A DNA stretch of 64,000 nucleotides, taken from NCBI RefSeq assembly GCF_000695795.1, contig NZ_JNCA01000032.1, positions 62,001 to 126,000 on the forward strand, in the 5' to 3' direction. Source of the DNA: Flavobacterium seoulense. GTDB taxonomy: Bacteria > Bacteroidota > Bacteroidia > Flavobacteriales > Flavobacteriaceae. The position numbers and the translations under genes were made by a program. Under the pieces are notes generated by a model, which saw nothing but the letters and a program-made list of their open reading frames with translations, searched no databases and was not told the origin of the DNA. Shown one piece after another: positions 26,297 through 35,447 of the stretch. Position 1 is the stretch's first letter. Each line of letters opens with the position of its first letter.

Positions 26297-27844
26297 TTAT
26301 TCTTCATCATCAGGTTCGTTCATGATTTTCTCACGATATTTTTTACCTAATAATAAAGTTAGTTTTTGTTTGTAATCATCCACAAGCCATTCGCGGTAGT
26401 TTTTACTACATTGGCTCAGGCATTTTGCATAACGCTTGATACGGCATTCAATATCATCATCTAATTCTTTAGATAATAATTTTGCTTCCTGTAAGGTTTC
26501 GGTATTATAAACACACATAGTTGCGTGTTGATCTAATGATTTGTCAAGAACAACCTTTGAACGTAAATTTTGTTTTATGGCTAATTTATGTTCTTCGTCA
26601 ACATCAAAAGTTACATCTTCGGTTTTGCTGAATTTAGCTCTCAATTCAGGCGGCATGGTGTATTTAAAATACATTTCAATTTCGGCATCATCACGTAAAT
26701 TTTCCAGATAAAATTCAGGTGATTTAAAAATATGCTGCCAGTTTACCGGTTCACTCCAAAGTCCGAAACGTGCTGCATTATTACCCAAATCAATTACGGT
26801 AAATTCATCTTTACCAGGTAATTTACGGGAACCACGACCAATCATTTGATAATATAAAGTCAGTGATTTTGTAGCGCGATTTAATATAATGGTTTCAACA
26901 GTAGGCTCATCAAAACCGGTTGTTAAAATCCCTACCGAAGTAAGTATAGCATCTTTAGTATGTTTGAACCAATGTAAAATTTCTTTTCTTTCTTCGTTAC
27001 TGCTGGTGTTGTCCAGATGACGAATTTCGTAACCTGCTTCTCTAAAGGTTTCATATACATACAAAGAAGTATTAATACCATTATTGAAAATCAAGGTTTT
27101 TTTACCCAATGATCTTTCGGTATAAGCATGCAATAATTTTTCCTGCATTAAAGTATTGGTATACAAATCATCCGATGATTTAACGGTATAATCACCGTTG
27201 ATACCTACTTTTAAGGATGTTAAACCTACATCATAGCTATAAGTAGTAGCTTTGGCAAGGAAACCATTTTCAATCAATGAATTAATAGTGTCTCCTACAA
27301 TTAATTCACTATAACTTTGATTCATTGGTAATTTTATGTTAGAACTCAACGGCGTAGCAGTTACTCCTAATATAAAGGCATTAGCAAATGAATTTAATAA
27401 TTTTCTAAACGAATTATAATGCGCCTCATCAATAATTACTAAACCAATATTATCTAATAATAATTTTTCGTCATTAATACGGTTTTTAAGCGTTTCGACC
27501 ATGGCCACAAAACAAGAATATTCGTTTTGATCCGGCAGGTCTTTTACTTTAGAATTGATGATTTTATTTTTAACACCAAAACCTTTCAACATCTTAGAAG
27601 TTTGTTTACATAACTCAATTCTATGGGTTAAAACAACTACTTTTTTATCGTGTTTAGATAGGTAACGGCGAACGATTTCTGAGAATATTACTGTTTTTCC
27701 ACCACCTGTAGGCAATTGATACAGTAGGTGATGTTTTTCAGGACCATTATCGATGCGCTCAAAGATGGCATCAATATCTCCTTGCTGGTAGGCATAAAGT
27801 TCTTTTTTTTCTTCTTTTTCTATTTCTATCGTACTTTCGAACAT
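26297..27844 (-). CDS. SF2 DEAH-type helicase, RadD-like
   Basis: A 515-residue superfamily 2 helicase: Q-type AYQQGDIDAIFERI, Walker A LPTGGGKTVIFSEI, VVLTHRIELCKQT, Walker B with DEAH in LVIIDEAHYNSF, VTATPL, and a C-terminal RecA domain with SVGILTTGFDEPTVETIIL and QMIGRGSRKLPGKDEFTVID. It resembles RadD/YejH and type III-restriction-like helicases, but no nuclease or methylase partner is nearby, so a role in DNA repair is more likely than restriction. Its tail (about 430-515) is acidic/basic and of unknown role. Confidence 0.85.
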   Translation of the reverse strand: MFESTIEIEKEEKKELYAYQQGDIDAIFERIDNGPEKHHLLYQLPTGGGKTVIFSEIVRRYLSKHDKKVVVLTHRIELCKQTSKMLKGFGVKNKIINSKVKDLPDQNEYSCFVAMVETLKNRINDEKLLLDNIGLVIIDEAHYNSFRKLLNSFANAFILGVTATPLSSNIKLPMNQSYSELIVGDTINSLIENGFLAKATTYSYDVGLTSLKVGINGDYTVKSSDDLYTNTLMQEKLLHAYTERSLGKKTLIFNNGINTSLYVYETFREAGYEIRHLDNTSSNEERKEILHWFKHTKDAILTSVGILTTGFDEPTVETIILNRATKSLTLYYQMIGRGSRKLPGKDEFTVIDLGNNAARFGLWSEPVNWQHIFKSPEFYLENLRDDAEIEMYFKYTMPPELRAKFSKTEDVTFDVDEEHKLAIKQNLRSKVVLDKSLDQHATMCVYNTETLQEAKLLSKELDDDIECRIKRYAKCLSQCSKNYREWLVDDYKQKLTLLLGKKYREKIMNEPDDEE

Positions 27845-27949
27845 TGCTTTTTGTTGAATTTTTGCAAAAATACGTCTAAAAAACAGTTATCTTGTTATAT
27901 TTAATTTAAATTATTAACTCAAAATGAAATAATTTGATTTACAACACTA

Positions 27950-28468
27950 TTAGTGGTCAATTCGCTCCATAATTAGCAAAAAATCATGCTTATTTTTCCA
28001 TTTTTGTCTAATAGTTTCTTCAAAAATTGCTTTAACACGGCTTTTAAATTCGCTCAAAATGCCATTGGTAATCAAAAATTGTACTGCCTGATCAAAAGAA
28101 TTGTACATGCTTTTATAAAATGCTTCTTGTTTTATAAAATTTTCAGCCGAAAAAGTCTGTGCTATTTCAATTGTGTATAACATCACATCGGCAGTTACAA
28201 AAGGATCAACTCCCAGCGTAATAAAATGCTTGATGATTTTTTGTGCTGTCGAACGGCGCATTTTAGCTCTTCTGGTTTTTCCTACCGGAAAATATTCGTT
28301 AGCGATTTTCAATTTCGCTTCCTGTAATAATTTATCTTCTTTTGGATTAAAAACAAAATCATAAAACTCCTTTACGACACTAAATTTGTCATACAATTCA
28401 ATTAGTTGCTCTTGTAATTGCTCTTTGTCCAGTTCGCCCAAATATTTCTTTAAATCTCTTTTACTCAT
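27950..28468 (-). CDS. Conserved protein of unknown function
   Basis: A 172-residue helical cytoplasmic protein, starting MSKRDLKKYLGELDKEQLQE with a coiled-coil-like amphipathic helix, followed by a basic stretch (TRRAKMRRSTAQKII) and further helices. I recognise the N-terminus as recurring in Flavobacteriaceae proteins of unknown function. Not part of an obvious operon, lying 105 bases upstream of the RadD-like gene. Confidence 0.65.
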   Translation of the reverse strand: MSKRDLKKYLGELDKEQLQEQLIELYDKFSVVKEFYDFVFNPKEDKLLQEAKLKIANEYFPVGKTRRAKMRRSTAQKIIKHFITLGVDPFVTADVMLYTIEIAQTFSAENFIKQEAFYKSMYNSFDQAVQFLITNGILSEFKSRVKAIFEETIRQKWKNKHDFLLIMERIDH

Positions 28469-28538
28469 TATGAAAAAATTATGATTACAAATGTAAATTA
28501 CTTTCTGCTTTAATGGGAGTAAAACAAAAGTTATTACT

Positions 28539-28546
28539 TAATTTTG
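28539..28546 (+). promoter_or_regulatory. -7 box that settles the start of the following gene
   Basis: TAATTTTG matches TAnnTTTG. It overlaps the upstream TTG (28544) that could otherwise be taken as start, so translation should begin at the ATG at 28571. Confidence 0.55.
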
Positions 28547-28570
28547 GCAGCAAACATTAAAACAACAACA

Positions 28571-28846
28571 ATGCTTAAGATTTTTAAAATAACTGCCATT
28601 CTTGAAGGAATATCCTATTTAGTTTTATTTGCTAATATGCTTTTAATTAAGCCTAATAATCCTGAATTATACCACACTTTATTATATCCTATCGGTATGA
28701 GTCACGGAGTTTTATTTATTGGTTACATTATTCTTGCTTTTTTATTAAAATCTTCTCAAAGATGGAGTTTAAAAGATTTCGGAATCATTTTACTTGCTTC
28801 TTTACTTCCATTTGGAACTTTTTATGTAGAAAAGAAATATTGTTAA
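28571..28846 (+). CDS. DUF3817-type small membrane protein
   Basis: A 91-residue protein with three hydrophobic segments (about 3-22, 39-60, 68-85). It begins MLKIFKITAILEGISYLVLF, and the pattern FKIxAxLEGxSYLxLL, then GMSHGVLFIGYI, is that of DUF3817 inner-membrane proteins. Function unknown. The start is set by the promoter position. A terminator follows. Confidence 0.8.
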   Translation: MLKIFKITAILEGISYLVLFANMLLIKPNNPELYHTLLYPIGMSHGVLFIGYIILAFLLKSSQRWSLKDFGIILLASLLPFGTFYVEKKYC

Positions 28847-28873
28847 AAAATATTTTCAAAATTTTTAAAAATG

Positions 28874-28908
28874 AATCTGCTGAATTAATCTTTAGCAGAT
28901 TTTTTTTT
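28874..28908 (+). terminator. Intrinsic terminator
   Basis: AATCTGCTGAA (28874-28884) pairs with TTTAGCAGATT (28891-28901), with one G-U pair and a run of nine T. It closes the DUF3817 transcript. Confidence 0.88.
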
Positions 28909-29057
28909 GAACAAATTTATTTTTAAAAGATAATCAATTGAAAAATATTTTAAGCTATTAATCCATCAAAGTAAGTAACAATATTTTGTTAATACAATTT
29001 GCTTAGAAATAAGGTTTAGAAATTGTTTTTTTTCTAAATTTAAGAAAAAGATAAGTC

Positions 29058-29462
29058 ATGAGCCAAAGAGATAGTTTTTTAAGGGAATTTAGAGGTGACG
29101 CTATTGGTAGTGTTAGTACCCAGTCTTCAAGTGATGAAATTTTTCAAAATGAAGTTTTAAGGCCTATTCTAAAACTACAAAATGATCTATTCATTGCTTC
29201 TTTCCATAATTTTATTAGTAAGTACAAACGGGATTTTTATTCGCTTAGCGTCGAAAAAAAATTAGCGACCATAGAAAATGCTATTCAAAAAGATATTAAG
29301 TTTCGGAATGCTCTAAAAGGAATGATTATCGCCTTATTCACTGTAGAGGAATATTCGCAGTACATTAAAAATTCATCCAGTTTAAACAAACGAATGATGA
29401 ATATGCTTATCGAAAGGTTGAAAAATCAGGTGCAATTATTTGAAAAAAGTCTGGTGGAGTAA
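29058..29462 (+). CDS. Small helical protein, function unknown
   Basis: A 134-residue soluble, mostly helical protein. A Ser-rich, flexible N-terminus (FRGDAIGSVSTQSSSDEIF) precedes the helical core (LQNDLFIASFHNFISKYKRD and later LNKRMMNMLIERLKNQVQLF). No recognised domain or catalytic motif. Its last codons form the left arm of its own terminator and its stop codon sits in the terminator loop. Single-gene unit directly ahead of the ligase/peptidase cluster but terminated before it. Confidence 0.65.
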   Translation: MSQRDSFLREFRGDAIGSVSTQSSSDEIFQNEVLRPILKLQNDLFIASFHNFISKYKRDFYSLSVEKKLATIENAIQKDIKFRNALKGMIIALFTVEEYSQYIKNSSSLNKRMMNMLIERLKNQVQLFEKSLVE

Positions 29463-29476
29463 ACCAGACTTTTCTT
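29445..29476 (+). terminator. Terminator overlapping the end of the coding region
   Basis: AAAAGTCTGGT (29445-29455) pairs with ACCAGACTTTT (29463-29473), an 11-bp perfect stem. The 7-base loop contains the TAA stop (29460-29462) of the gene at 29058. Confidence 0.88.
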
Positions 29477-29672
29477 TGATATTTTTTAGTTTTATTGAAT
29501 CCTTTTGTTAATGTAAATAAATTGTTTTTAAGTGTCATTTTGCTTGCTTAACAAACATCTAATCTCAATGATAGCATAAAGAATATTATTTTTTTGTTAA
29601 AAGTAAAATACTACATTCTCTTTATAGATTTTATATCGTTTTATTCAGTACACTTGTTAAAACCAAAAGTTT

Positions 29673-30386
29673 ATGAAAGAGAACTATTTAAAATGGTATT
29701 CTCCTAATTTGAATAGAGAAACCGAAATGCTCGTTTTTGGACATTCAGGTTATCCTGTTATTTTGTTTCCTACTTCTCTGGGCAGTTTTCATGAAAACAA
29801 AGATATGGGATTAATAGCATCAGCAAGATGGTATGTTGAGCAGGGATTGATCCAAATTTATTGCCCGGACAGTATTGATAAAGATAGTTTTTACAACAAG
29901 CAAATTCATCCTGTGCATCGCATAGAAAATCATAATTGGTACGATAAAATGCTTTGTCATGAAATTGTAGAAAAAGTACGTTACAACACTCCTTCAGGAA
30001 AAGTAGTAATGGCAGGTTGTAGTTTTGGTGGTTATCATGCAGCAAATTTTGCCTTAAGACATCCGGTGTATGTGAGTCATTTGTTTAGTATGAGTGGTAT
30101 TTTTAGCATCAAAAATTACTTGAACGGTTTTTATAATGACACTGTTTTTTATCATAGCCCTACTGATTATTTGAATGGATTTAATGATTATGAATTATGG
30201 AATATGGACATTGTTTTAGGAACTTCAAACTGGGATATTTGTTTTGATGCCAATTTAAAAATGAGTCAGTTGTTAGCTCATAAATCAATGAATCACTGGC
30301 TGGATATTCGACAGGACAAGCAACACGACTGGCCGCTTTGGAAAGAAATGTTTCCGCATTATTTATCCCGAATAAAGTTTAATTAA
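29673..30386 (+). CDS. Alpha/beta-hydrolase esterase, first gene of the ligase cluster
   Basis: A 237-residue cytoplasmic hydrolase of the putative esterase (esterase D/Fes-like) type. The nucleophile elbow is AGCSFGGYHAANFALRHP with the Ser at about residue 113. DKQHDWPLWKEMFPHYL near the C-terminus supplies the probable catalytic His. It begins the plus-strand arm of the cluster and lies 38 bases before an ATP-grasp gene. It may release, transfer or proof-read an ester or amide intermediate of the pathway. Substrate unknown. Confidence 0.8.
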   Translation: MKENYLKWYSPNLNRETEMLVFGHSGYPVILFPTSLGSFHENKDMGLIASARWYVEQGLIQIYCPDSIDKDSFYNKQIHPVHRIENHNWYDKMLCHEIVEKVRYNTPSGKVVMAGCSFGGYHAANFALRHPVYVSHLFSMSGIFSIKNYLNGFYNDTVFYHSPTDYLNGFNDYELWNMDIVLGTSNWDICFDANLKMSQLLAHKSMNHWLDIRQDKQHDWPLWKEMFPHYLSRIKFN

Positions 30387-30424
30387 AGTTTAAAGAGTAT
30401 TGTAAAATTGCAAAAGAAATAAGT

Positions 30425-31369
30425 ATGAAAAAAATTGGGATTTTATTTGGTATGGAAGATACCTTTCCACAGGCTTTTATTGAGAGAGTAAATTCAAAAA
30501 ACGAAAAAAATATTATAGCCGAAGCAGTTTCTATTGATAAGGTTATCCAAAATAAAGGCAGTGAATATGCTGTAATCATTGATAGAATTTCACAGGATGT
30601 TCCATTTTATCGTGCTTTTCTTAAAAATGTTGCTTTAACCGGAACTAATGTTATTAATAATCCTTTTTGGTGGAGCGCTGATGATAAATTTTTTAATAAT
30701 GCATTGGCAGATACACTAGGCGTTCCGTTGCCTAATACGGTAATTCTTCCTTCGGCGGAACATCCTACTGATACTAATTCGAATTCATTTAGAAACCTTA
30801 AATTTCCATTAGACTGGGAAGGCATTTTCGAATACGTAAAGTTCCCCGCTTACATGAAACCATATGCAGGTGGCGGATGGAAAAATGTCTATCGTCTTGA
30901 AAATAAAGAGGAATTTTGGGATAAACACAAGCAAACAGGACAGCTTGTTATGTTATTACAAGAAGAAATTGTGTTTACTCAATATTTTAGAGTATATTGC
31001 TTAGGCTGTAAAGCAGTTAAAATTATGCAGTATGAACCTCGAAATGAACCTCATTTACGTTATGTTCACGATGGTCCTCCGATAGATAAAAAATTACTGG
31101 CAACGATAAAAGACTATACAATTCGTCTTTGCGAAGGTTTAGGATATGATTTTAATACGGTCGAGTTTGCTGTTCGTGACGGAATTCCGTATGCTATCGA
31201 TTTTGGCAATCCTGCTCCTGACGCAGATATTAATTCGGTTGGAGCTGAAAATTTTGAATGGGTAGTTGAAGAAGCTGCTAAAATGGCAATTGCTGCCGCA
31301 AAAAAACAAAAACCGGGAAAAATAAATTTGACCTGGGGTACATTTATGAAACAAGCTGTTGGTAAATAA
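30425..31369 (+). CDS. ATP-grasp ligase (D-Ala-D-Ala-ligase-like)
   Basis: A 314-residue ATP-grasp enzyme expected to activate a carboxylate as acylphosphate and join it to an amine. The pre-grasp domain (1-80) leads into WWSADDKFFNNALADTLG. The ATP-binding loop is FPAYMKPYAGGGWKNVYRL, followed by LLQEEI. The metal-binding end is EFAVRDGIPYAIDFGNPAPD (Asp and Asn of DxxN type). It resembles RimK/D-Ala-D-Ala ligase proteins but has no assigned substrate. A 17-base gap links it to the GCS2-type ligase gene, so both probably build one product. Confidence 0.85.
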   Translation: MKKIGILFGMEDTFPQAFIERVNSKNEKNIIAEAVSIDKVIQNKGSEYAVIIDRISQDVPFYRAFLKNVALTGTNVINNPFWWSADDKFFNNALADTLGVPLPNTVILPSAEHPTDTNSNSFRNLKFPLDWEGIFEYVKFPAYMKPYAGGGWKNVYRLENKEEFWDKHKQTGQLVMLLQEEIVFTQYFRVYCLGCKAVKIMQYEPRNEPHLRYVHDGPPIDKKLLATIKDYTIRLCEGLGYDFNTVEFAVRDGIPYAIDFGNPAPDADINSVGAENFEWVVEEAAKMAIAAAKKQKPGKINLTWGTFMKQAVGK

Positions 31370-31386
31370 TAACTTTTAAAACAAGA

Positions 31387-32493
31387 ATGAAAAAATTGCC
31401 TGTTTTTACACTTGGTATCGAAGAAGAATACCAAATTATAGATCCCGAAACCAGAGATCTACGCTCCCATTTATCTAAAATTGTAGATGGAGCTAAAATA
31501 TTATTGAACGAACAGGTAAAAGCCGAAATGCATCAATCGGTGGTCGAAGTTGGAACTAATATTTGTAAAAATGTAAAGGAAGCCGAATGTGAAATTAAAT
31601 TTTTAAGAACTAAAATTGTCGAATTAGCCGACAAACAAGGACTTATTGTAGGTGGTGCCGGAACGCATCCTTTTTCAAAATGGCAGGATCAGCCTATTAC
31701 TGATGATCCTCGTTATCATACTATTATTAACGAATTACAAGACGCAGCGCGTTCTAATTTAATTTTCGGGATGCATTGTCATGTGGGAATCGAAAATCGC
31801 GAAATTGGTTTAAAATTAATCAATCAGGCTTGTTATTTTTTACCTCATATTTTTGCTTTATCTACTAATTCCCCTTTTTGGGAAGGAAGACAAACAGGTT
31901 ATAAATCCTTTAGAACAAAGGTTTTTGATAAATTTCCAAGAACCGGTTTGCCTGAATATTTTGATTCTTTGTCTTCTTATGATAATTTTTTAGAGACTTT
32001 GGTAAAAACCAATTGTATTGATAATCCAAAGAAAATATGGTGGGATTTGCGTTTGCATCCGTTTTATGACACCATCGAATTTAGAATTTGTGATATGGCA
32101 CTAACGGTTGAAGAAACTATGTGTATTGTTTCTGTAATTCAGGCAATTGTTGCTAAATTGTATCGAATAAATTCGCAAAACATGAGCTTTAATTCGTATC
32201 GTTTAGCATTGATTAAAGAAAATAAATTCAGAGCTGCTCGATACGGAATTGAAGGTAATATGATTGATTTTGGTCTTCAAAAAGAGGTTGAAACCAAAAT
32301 GCTTATTTTAGAATTATTAGATTTTATTGATGATGTAGTCGATGAACTGGGAAGCCGTGAACACATTAATTACGTACATGAAATTCTAAGAAATGGTACA
32401 GGTGCGGATAAGCAATTAGCGGTTTTTGAACAAACGAAATGCCAAATAAAAGTAGTCGATTTTATAACTTCAGAATTTACTAAAGGACTATAA
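31387..32493 (+). CDS. GCS2-type carboxylate-amine ligase (YbdK family)
   Basis: A 368-residue member of the glutamate-cysteine ligase 2 family, a glutamine-synthetase-like fold: FTLGIEEEYQIIDPETRDL at the start, AEMHQSVVEVGTNIC, FGMHCHVGIENR (metal-binding), STNSPFWEGRQTGYKSFR and RLHPFYDTIEFRICDMAL. Characterised relatives join Glu to Cys weakly (YbdK) or make other gamma-glutamyl-type amides. It lies between an ATP-grasp ligase and a class I amidotransferase, which suggests that it makes an amide bond in a dedicated metabolite rather than glutathione. Confidence 0.9.
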   Translation: MKKLPVFTLGIEEEYQIIDPETRDLRSHLSKIVDGAKILLNEQVKAEMHQSVVEVGTNICKNVKEAECEIKFLRTKIVELADKQGLIVGGAGTHPFSKWQDQPITDDPRYHTIINELQDAARSNLIFGMHCHVGIENREIGLKLINQACYFLPHIFALSTNSPFWEGRQTGYKSFRTKVFDKFPRTGLPEYFDSLSSYDNFLETLVKTNCIDNPKKIWWDLRLHPFYDTIEFRICDMALTVEETMCIVSVIQAIVAKLYRINSQNMSFNSYRLALIKENKFRAARYGIEGNMIDFGLQKEVETKMLILELLDFIDDVVDELGSREHINYVHEILRNGTGADKQLAVFEQTKCQIKVVDFITSEFTKGL

Positions 32494-32524
32494 TTGTTGA
32501 TTTATAATTATTAAAAAGATATTA

Positions 32525-33355
32525 ATGAGAAATAAAAGTATAACAATAGCAATATTAGACATGTATAATGGTCAGCCCAATCAGGGAATGCGTTGTATTA
32601 TTGATATTGTAAATAGATTTACTCCTTTTGTATCTTTTAAAATATTTGATGTTAGAGGAAAATGCGAATTACCGGAAATTAATCGTTATGATATTTATAT
32701 ATCTACCGGAGGTCCTGGAAATCCACTGGAAGGCGACGGAAACTGGGACAAAAAATACTATGATTTTATTGATGCATTAGTAAAATGGAATACTGAAAAC
32801 CAAGTTAAAAAACATGTTCTTTTTATTTGTCATTCGTTTCAAATGGCTTGTAAACACTTTGGTTTAGCCGAAATCACGAAAAGAAAAGATACATCTTTTG
32901 GTGTCATGAAAATACACCGGACAAAAGATGGTCTTGATGATTTGTTGTATGAAGGCCTCGATGATCCTTTTTATGCTGTTGATTCCAGAGATTATCAGGT
33001 GGTTCAGCCTAAATTGAGTGTTTTTACTAAAAAAGGAGCTAAAATTATTTCGCTGGAAAAAATCAAGGACAATGTACAATATGAAAGAGCCATTATGGCT
33101 GTACGTTTTACTGATTATCTTGTGGGAACACAATTTCATCCCGAAGCGGATCCTATTAGTTTTTTGTCGCATTTAAGAGATAAAGAAGTAAGAGAAAAAA
33201 TGAGAAAAATGAAGGGGAAGAGAAAGTTTAGAAACATGCTCGAAGACTTAGTTGATGATAATAAAATATACCGAACTAATGAAACTCTGATTCCTAATTT
33301 TCTTCGTTCAGCGATTAGCGATTTGATGAAATCAAAACAAATTTTATCAAATTAA
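32525..33355 (+). CDS. Class I glutamine amidotransferase-like protein
   Basis: A 276-residue protein with the GATase fold: STGGPGNPLEG (oxyanion region), the nucleophile Cys102 in FICHSFQMACKHFG, and the His205-Glu207 pair in GTQFHPEADP. The catalytic triad is complete, so it can hydrolyse glutamine or a gamma-glutamyl compound. There is no synthetase domain, so ammonia would go to a partner, or it acts as a gamma-glutamyl hydrolase. A basic C-terminal extension (from about 215, REKMRKMKGKRKFRNML) is unusual. It lies 31 bases behind the GCS2-type ligase gene. Confidence 0.85.
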   Translation: MRNKSITIAILDMYNGQPNQGMRCIIDIVNRFTPFVSFKIFDVRGKCELPEINRYDIYISTGGPGNPLEGDGNWDKKYYDFIDALVKWNTENQVKKHVLFICHSFQMACKHFGLAEITKRKDTSFGVMKIHRTKDGLDDLLYEGLDDPFYAVDSRDYQVVQPKLSVFTKKGAKIISLEKIKDNVQYERAIMAVRFTDYLVGTQFHPEADPISFLSHLRDKEVREKMRKMKGKRKFRNMLEDLVDDNKIYRTNETLIPNFLRSAISDLMKSKQILSN

Positions 33356-33501
33356 TAAATTACAATTATCTCTTTTTAAAACTAATCTAAATATTAGGAA
33401 CGCAGATTGAACAAATTAAGAAATTATCACAAATTAAATTTCTTTTTATTTATGGAATTAATAGAATCTATGTTTCATACTTTTTTAATAATTAAACCTA
33501 T

Positions 33502-34692
33502 ATGATTTCTAAATACCGACAATTATTTAAAGAACAATTTACTGCAGAAAAATATCAGGCTTTAAAAGATGATATTACTTCTGATTTTAATTATGATCCA
33601 ACTTTTAGATTAGGAGAAACTCCTTTTTTTATTTCTAACGAATTGAAATCACAATTAGTTGAAGGTTGTAATGAAGTTATAGCTTTTATTCAAAAAGATG
33701 ATTTTAAAGAGCTTACTAATAAATCATTAGATTTAAATATAAAAGTACCTAATGAAGACGAGCACAGTAATTTTATAATCATTGATTTTGGGATTTGTGA
33801 AGAAAACGGAGAAATTGTTCCTAAATTAATTGAAGTACAAGGATTTCCTTCGTTATTTAATTATCAGGTAAATTTATTTGAAAAATTCCAAAAGCAATAT
33901 CCGTTTTTAAAAGAGTTAACACCGTTTTTAAATAACATAACACCAAAGGAATATCTGGAAAATTTAGAAGCTGTTTTTTGCAACAATCATCCCAAGGAAA
34001 ATGTTGTTTTATTAGAAATTGAACCTGAAAAACAGAACACTAAAATTGACTTTTATTATTGCAAAAGAGATTTGGGATTAAATATCGTTTGTGTAACCGA
34101 TGTGATTAAAAAAGGAAATCAATTGTTTTATAAAAATGATAATGGAGAAGTAATTCAAATTAAACGAATTTATAACAGAGTAATTTTTGACGAATTGAAT
34201 TTACGTACCGATTTAAAGATGAATTTCAACTTTTCAGATGAATTAGATGTGGAATGGGCCGGGCATCCTAATTGGTTTTTTAGGATTAGTAAGTTTATAT
34301 TACCTTTTTTGAAAGGGAAATATTTTATTGAAACGACTTTATTAAGCGACTTAAAAGAAATTCCTGAAGATTTAGAAAATTATGTTTTAAAACCTTTGTT
34401 TTCTTTTTCGGGTTCCGGAGTGATTTTTCATGTAAAAAGAGAAGATATTGAAGCGGTGACAGAGAAAGAATTGTATATTCTTCAGAAAAAAGTAAATTAT
34501 ATTCCTATAGTAAAATCTCCTGATGGGAAAGTAAAAGCCGAAATCAGAATGCTTTGCACCTGGAAAAAAGACGATGCTGCTCCTACTCTATTATGTAATT
34601 TAGTGCGTTTGAGTCGAGGCGAAATGATAGGTGTAAAATACAATCAGGACAAAGACTGGGTTGGCGGAACTATTGGTTTATTTGAAAGGTAA
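33502..34692 (+). CDS. Divergent ATP-grasp-like protein
   Basis: A 396-residue soluble protein. The C-terminal half shows ATP-grasp-like features: NYVLKPLFSFSGSGVIFHVK (nucleotide-binding Lys and Gly/Ser loop, about 292-311), LQKKVNYIPIV, and KAEIRMLCTWKKDD. The N-terminal half has IIDFGICEENGEIVPKLIEV, which looks like an Asp/Glu metal- or substrate-binding strand. It may be a circularly permuted or glutathionylspermidine-synthase-like ligase. It is the last gene of the plus arm, 146 bases behind the amidotransferase, and ends one base from the converging DUF4240 gene. Substrate unknown. Confidence 0.7.
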   Translation: MISKYRQLFKEQFTAEKYQALKDDITSDFNYDPTFRLGETPFFISNELKSQLVEGCNEVIAFIQKDDFKELTNKSLDLNIKVPNEDEHSNFIIIDFGICEENGEIVPKLIEVQGFPSLFNYQVNLFEKFQKQYPFLKELTPFLNNITPKEYLENLEAVFCNNHPKENVVLLEIEPEKQNTKIDFYYCKRDLGLNIVCVTDVIKKGNQLFYKNDNGEVIQIKRIYNRVIFDELNLRTDLKMNFNFSDELDVEWAGHPNWFFRISKFILPFLKGKYFIETTLLSDLKEIPEDLENYVLKPLFSFSGSGVIFHVKREDIEAVTEKELYILQKKVNYIPIVKSPDGKVKAEIRMLCTWKKDDAAPTLLCNLVRLSRGEMIGVKYNQDKDWVGGTIGLFER

Positions 34693-34693
34693 A

Positions 34694-35392
34694 TTACTTT
34701 TTCCAGAATTTTTTAAATAAAACAGGACAAATAACCTCCATTGTTTTAGGTTCGTCAACATTCCAGTTGAATTCTAAAATAGGATAATTTTCATCGTTAG
34801 TTTTAAAGTTTTCATAATCAATATAAGCTTCGGCATCTTTATGAGTCATGTTTTTAAAAGCATTCATTCCCACGTACCAAAAACCTTCAAAATCATGAAC
34901 TTCGGGTTCATTGCCAACTAGGTTTACCAAATAATCAGGCGTTTCCTGGGTTTTATAAAAAGCCTCTTTTCCTCTTGAAATCAACCAGCATCTAAAATAA
35001 TCAAAACCATCTTCGGAAGCTCCATTGCTAATTACATAATTAGCACACCATAAATTTGATGTGTAGGAATCAAATAAAAGTTTGTCAGTTCTAAGACGAA
35101 AACCAATCATTTCCTTTGGCGAAAGATGTTCAATTTCAGAAACCAGAAAAATTTCCTGATCTTCCTGATTGGTAGTTTCTTTAATCGACTTTTCAATAAT
35201 TGCCCAATATTTTTCTTCATCAAGCATTTCGCTGGATGCCTTGAACTGAATTGAATCTAAGTTTATTTTTGGTGCATCTACAATAGAATCAGTACTTGTA
35301 ACTAATTCATCAGTATTTGTTGTTTTGTTCTGGCTAAAACCTGCAGCCGACAAAATTAAAAAGAAGGATAGAAAAAAGTAGTAATTTTTCAT
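34694..35392 (-). CDS. DUF4240 protein with signal peptide
   Basis: A 232-residue product with a cleavable signal (MKNYYFFLSFFLILSAAGFSQ) and a DUF4240 domain at about 60-165: KYWAIIEKSI, LSPKEMIGFRLRTDKL, and DGFDYFRCWLISRGKEAFY. The domain is of unknown function and often cytoplasmic, so an exported version is unusual. It sits at the meeting point of the two cluster arms, is transcribed with the minus arm and has 55 bases between it and the M1 peptidase gene. It may be the last gene of that operon. Confidence 0.75.
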   Translation of the reverse strand: MKNYYFFLSFFLILSAAGFSQNKTTNTDELVTSTDSIVDAPKINLDSIQFKASSEMLDEEKYWAIIEKSIKETTNQEDQEIFLVSEIEHLSPKEMIGFRLRTDKLLFDSYTSNLWCANYVISNGASEDGFDYFRCWLISRGKEAFYKTQETPDYLVNLVGNEPEVHDFEGFWYVGMNAFKNMTHKDAEAYIDYENFKTNDENYPILEFNWNVDEPKTMEVICPVLFKKFWKK

Positions 35393-35447
35393 GTTGATAC
35401 AATATTCAATTAGAAAGTGATTAATTTTTCTATAAAATTAGTCTATT

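Noticed and set aside
26297..27844. SF2 helicase as part of a restriction or phage-defence system
   Set aside because: No methylase, nuclease or other defence gene lies next to it, and its layout fits RadD-like repair helicases.
28544..28570. TTG start of the DUF3817 gene
   Set aside because: The TTG is part of a TAATTTTG promoter box, so it would not be in the mRNA.
33385..33445. Stretch with GCAGATT/ACAAATT-like words before the gene at 33502, possibly a decayed interspersed repeat
   Set aside because: Too degenerate to prove relation to the GCCACAGATT element at 45091; no inverted partner.
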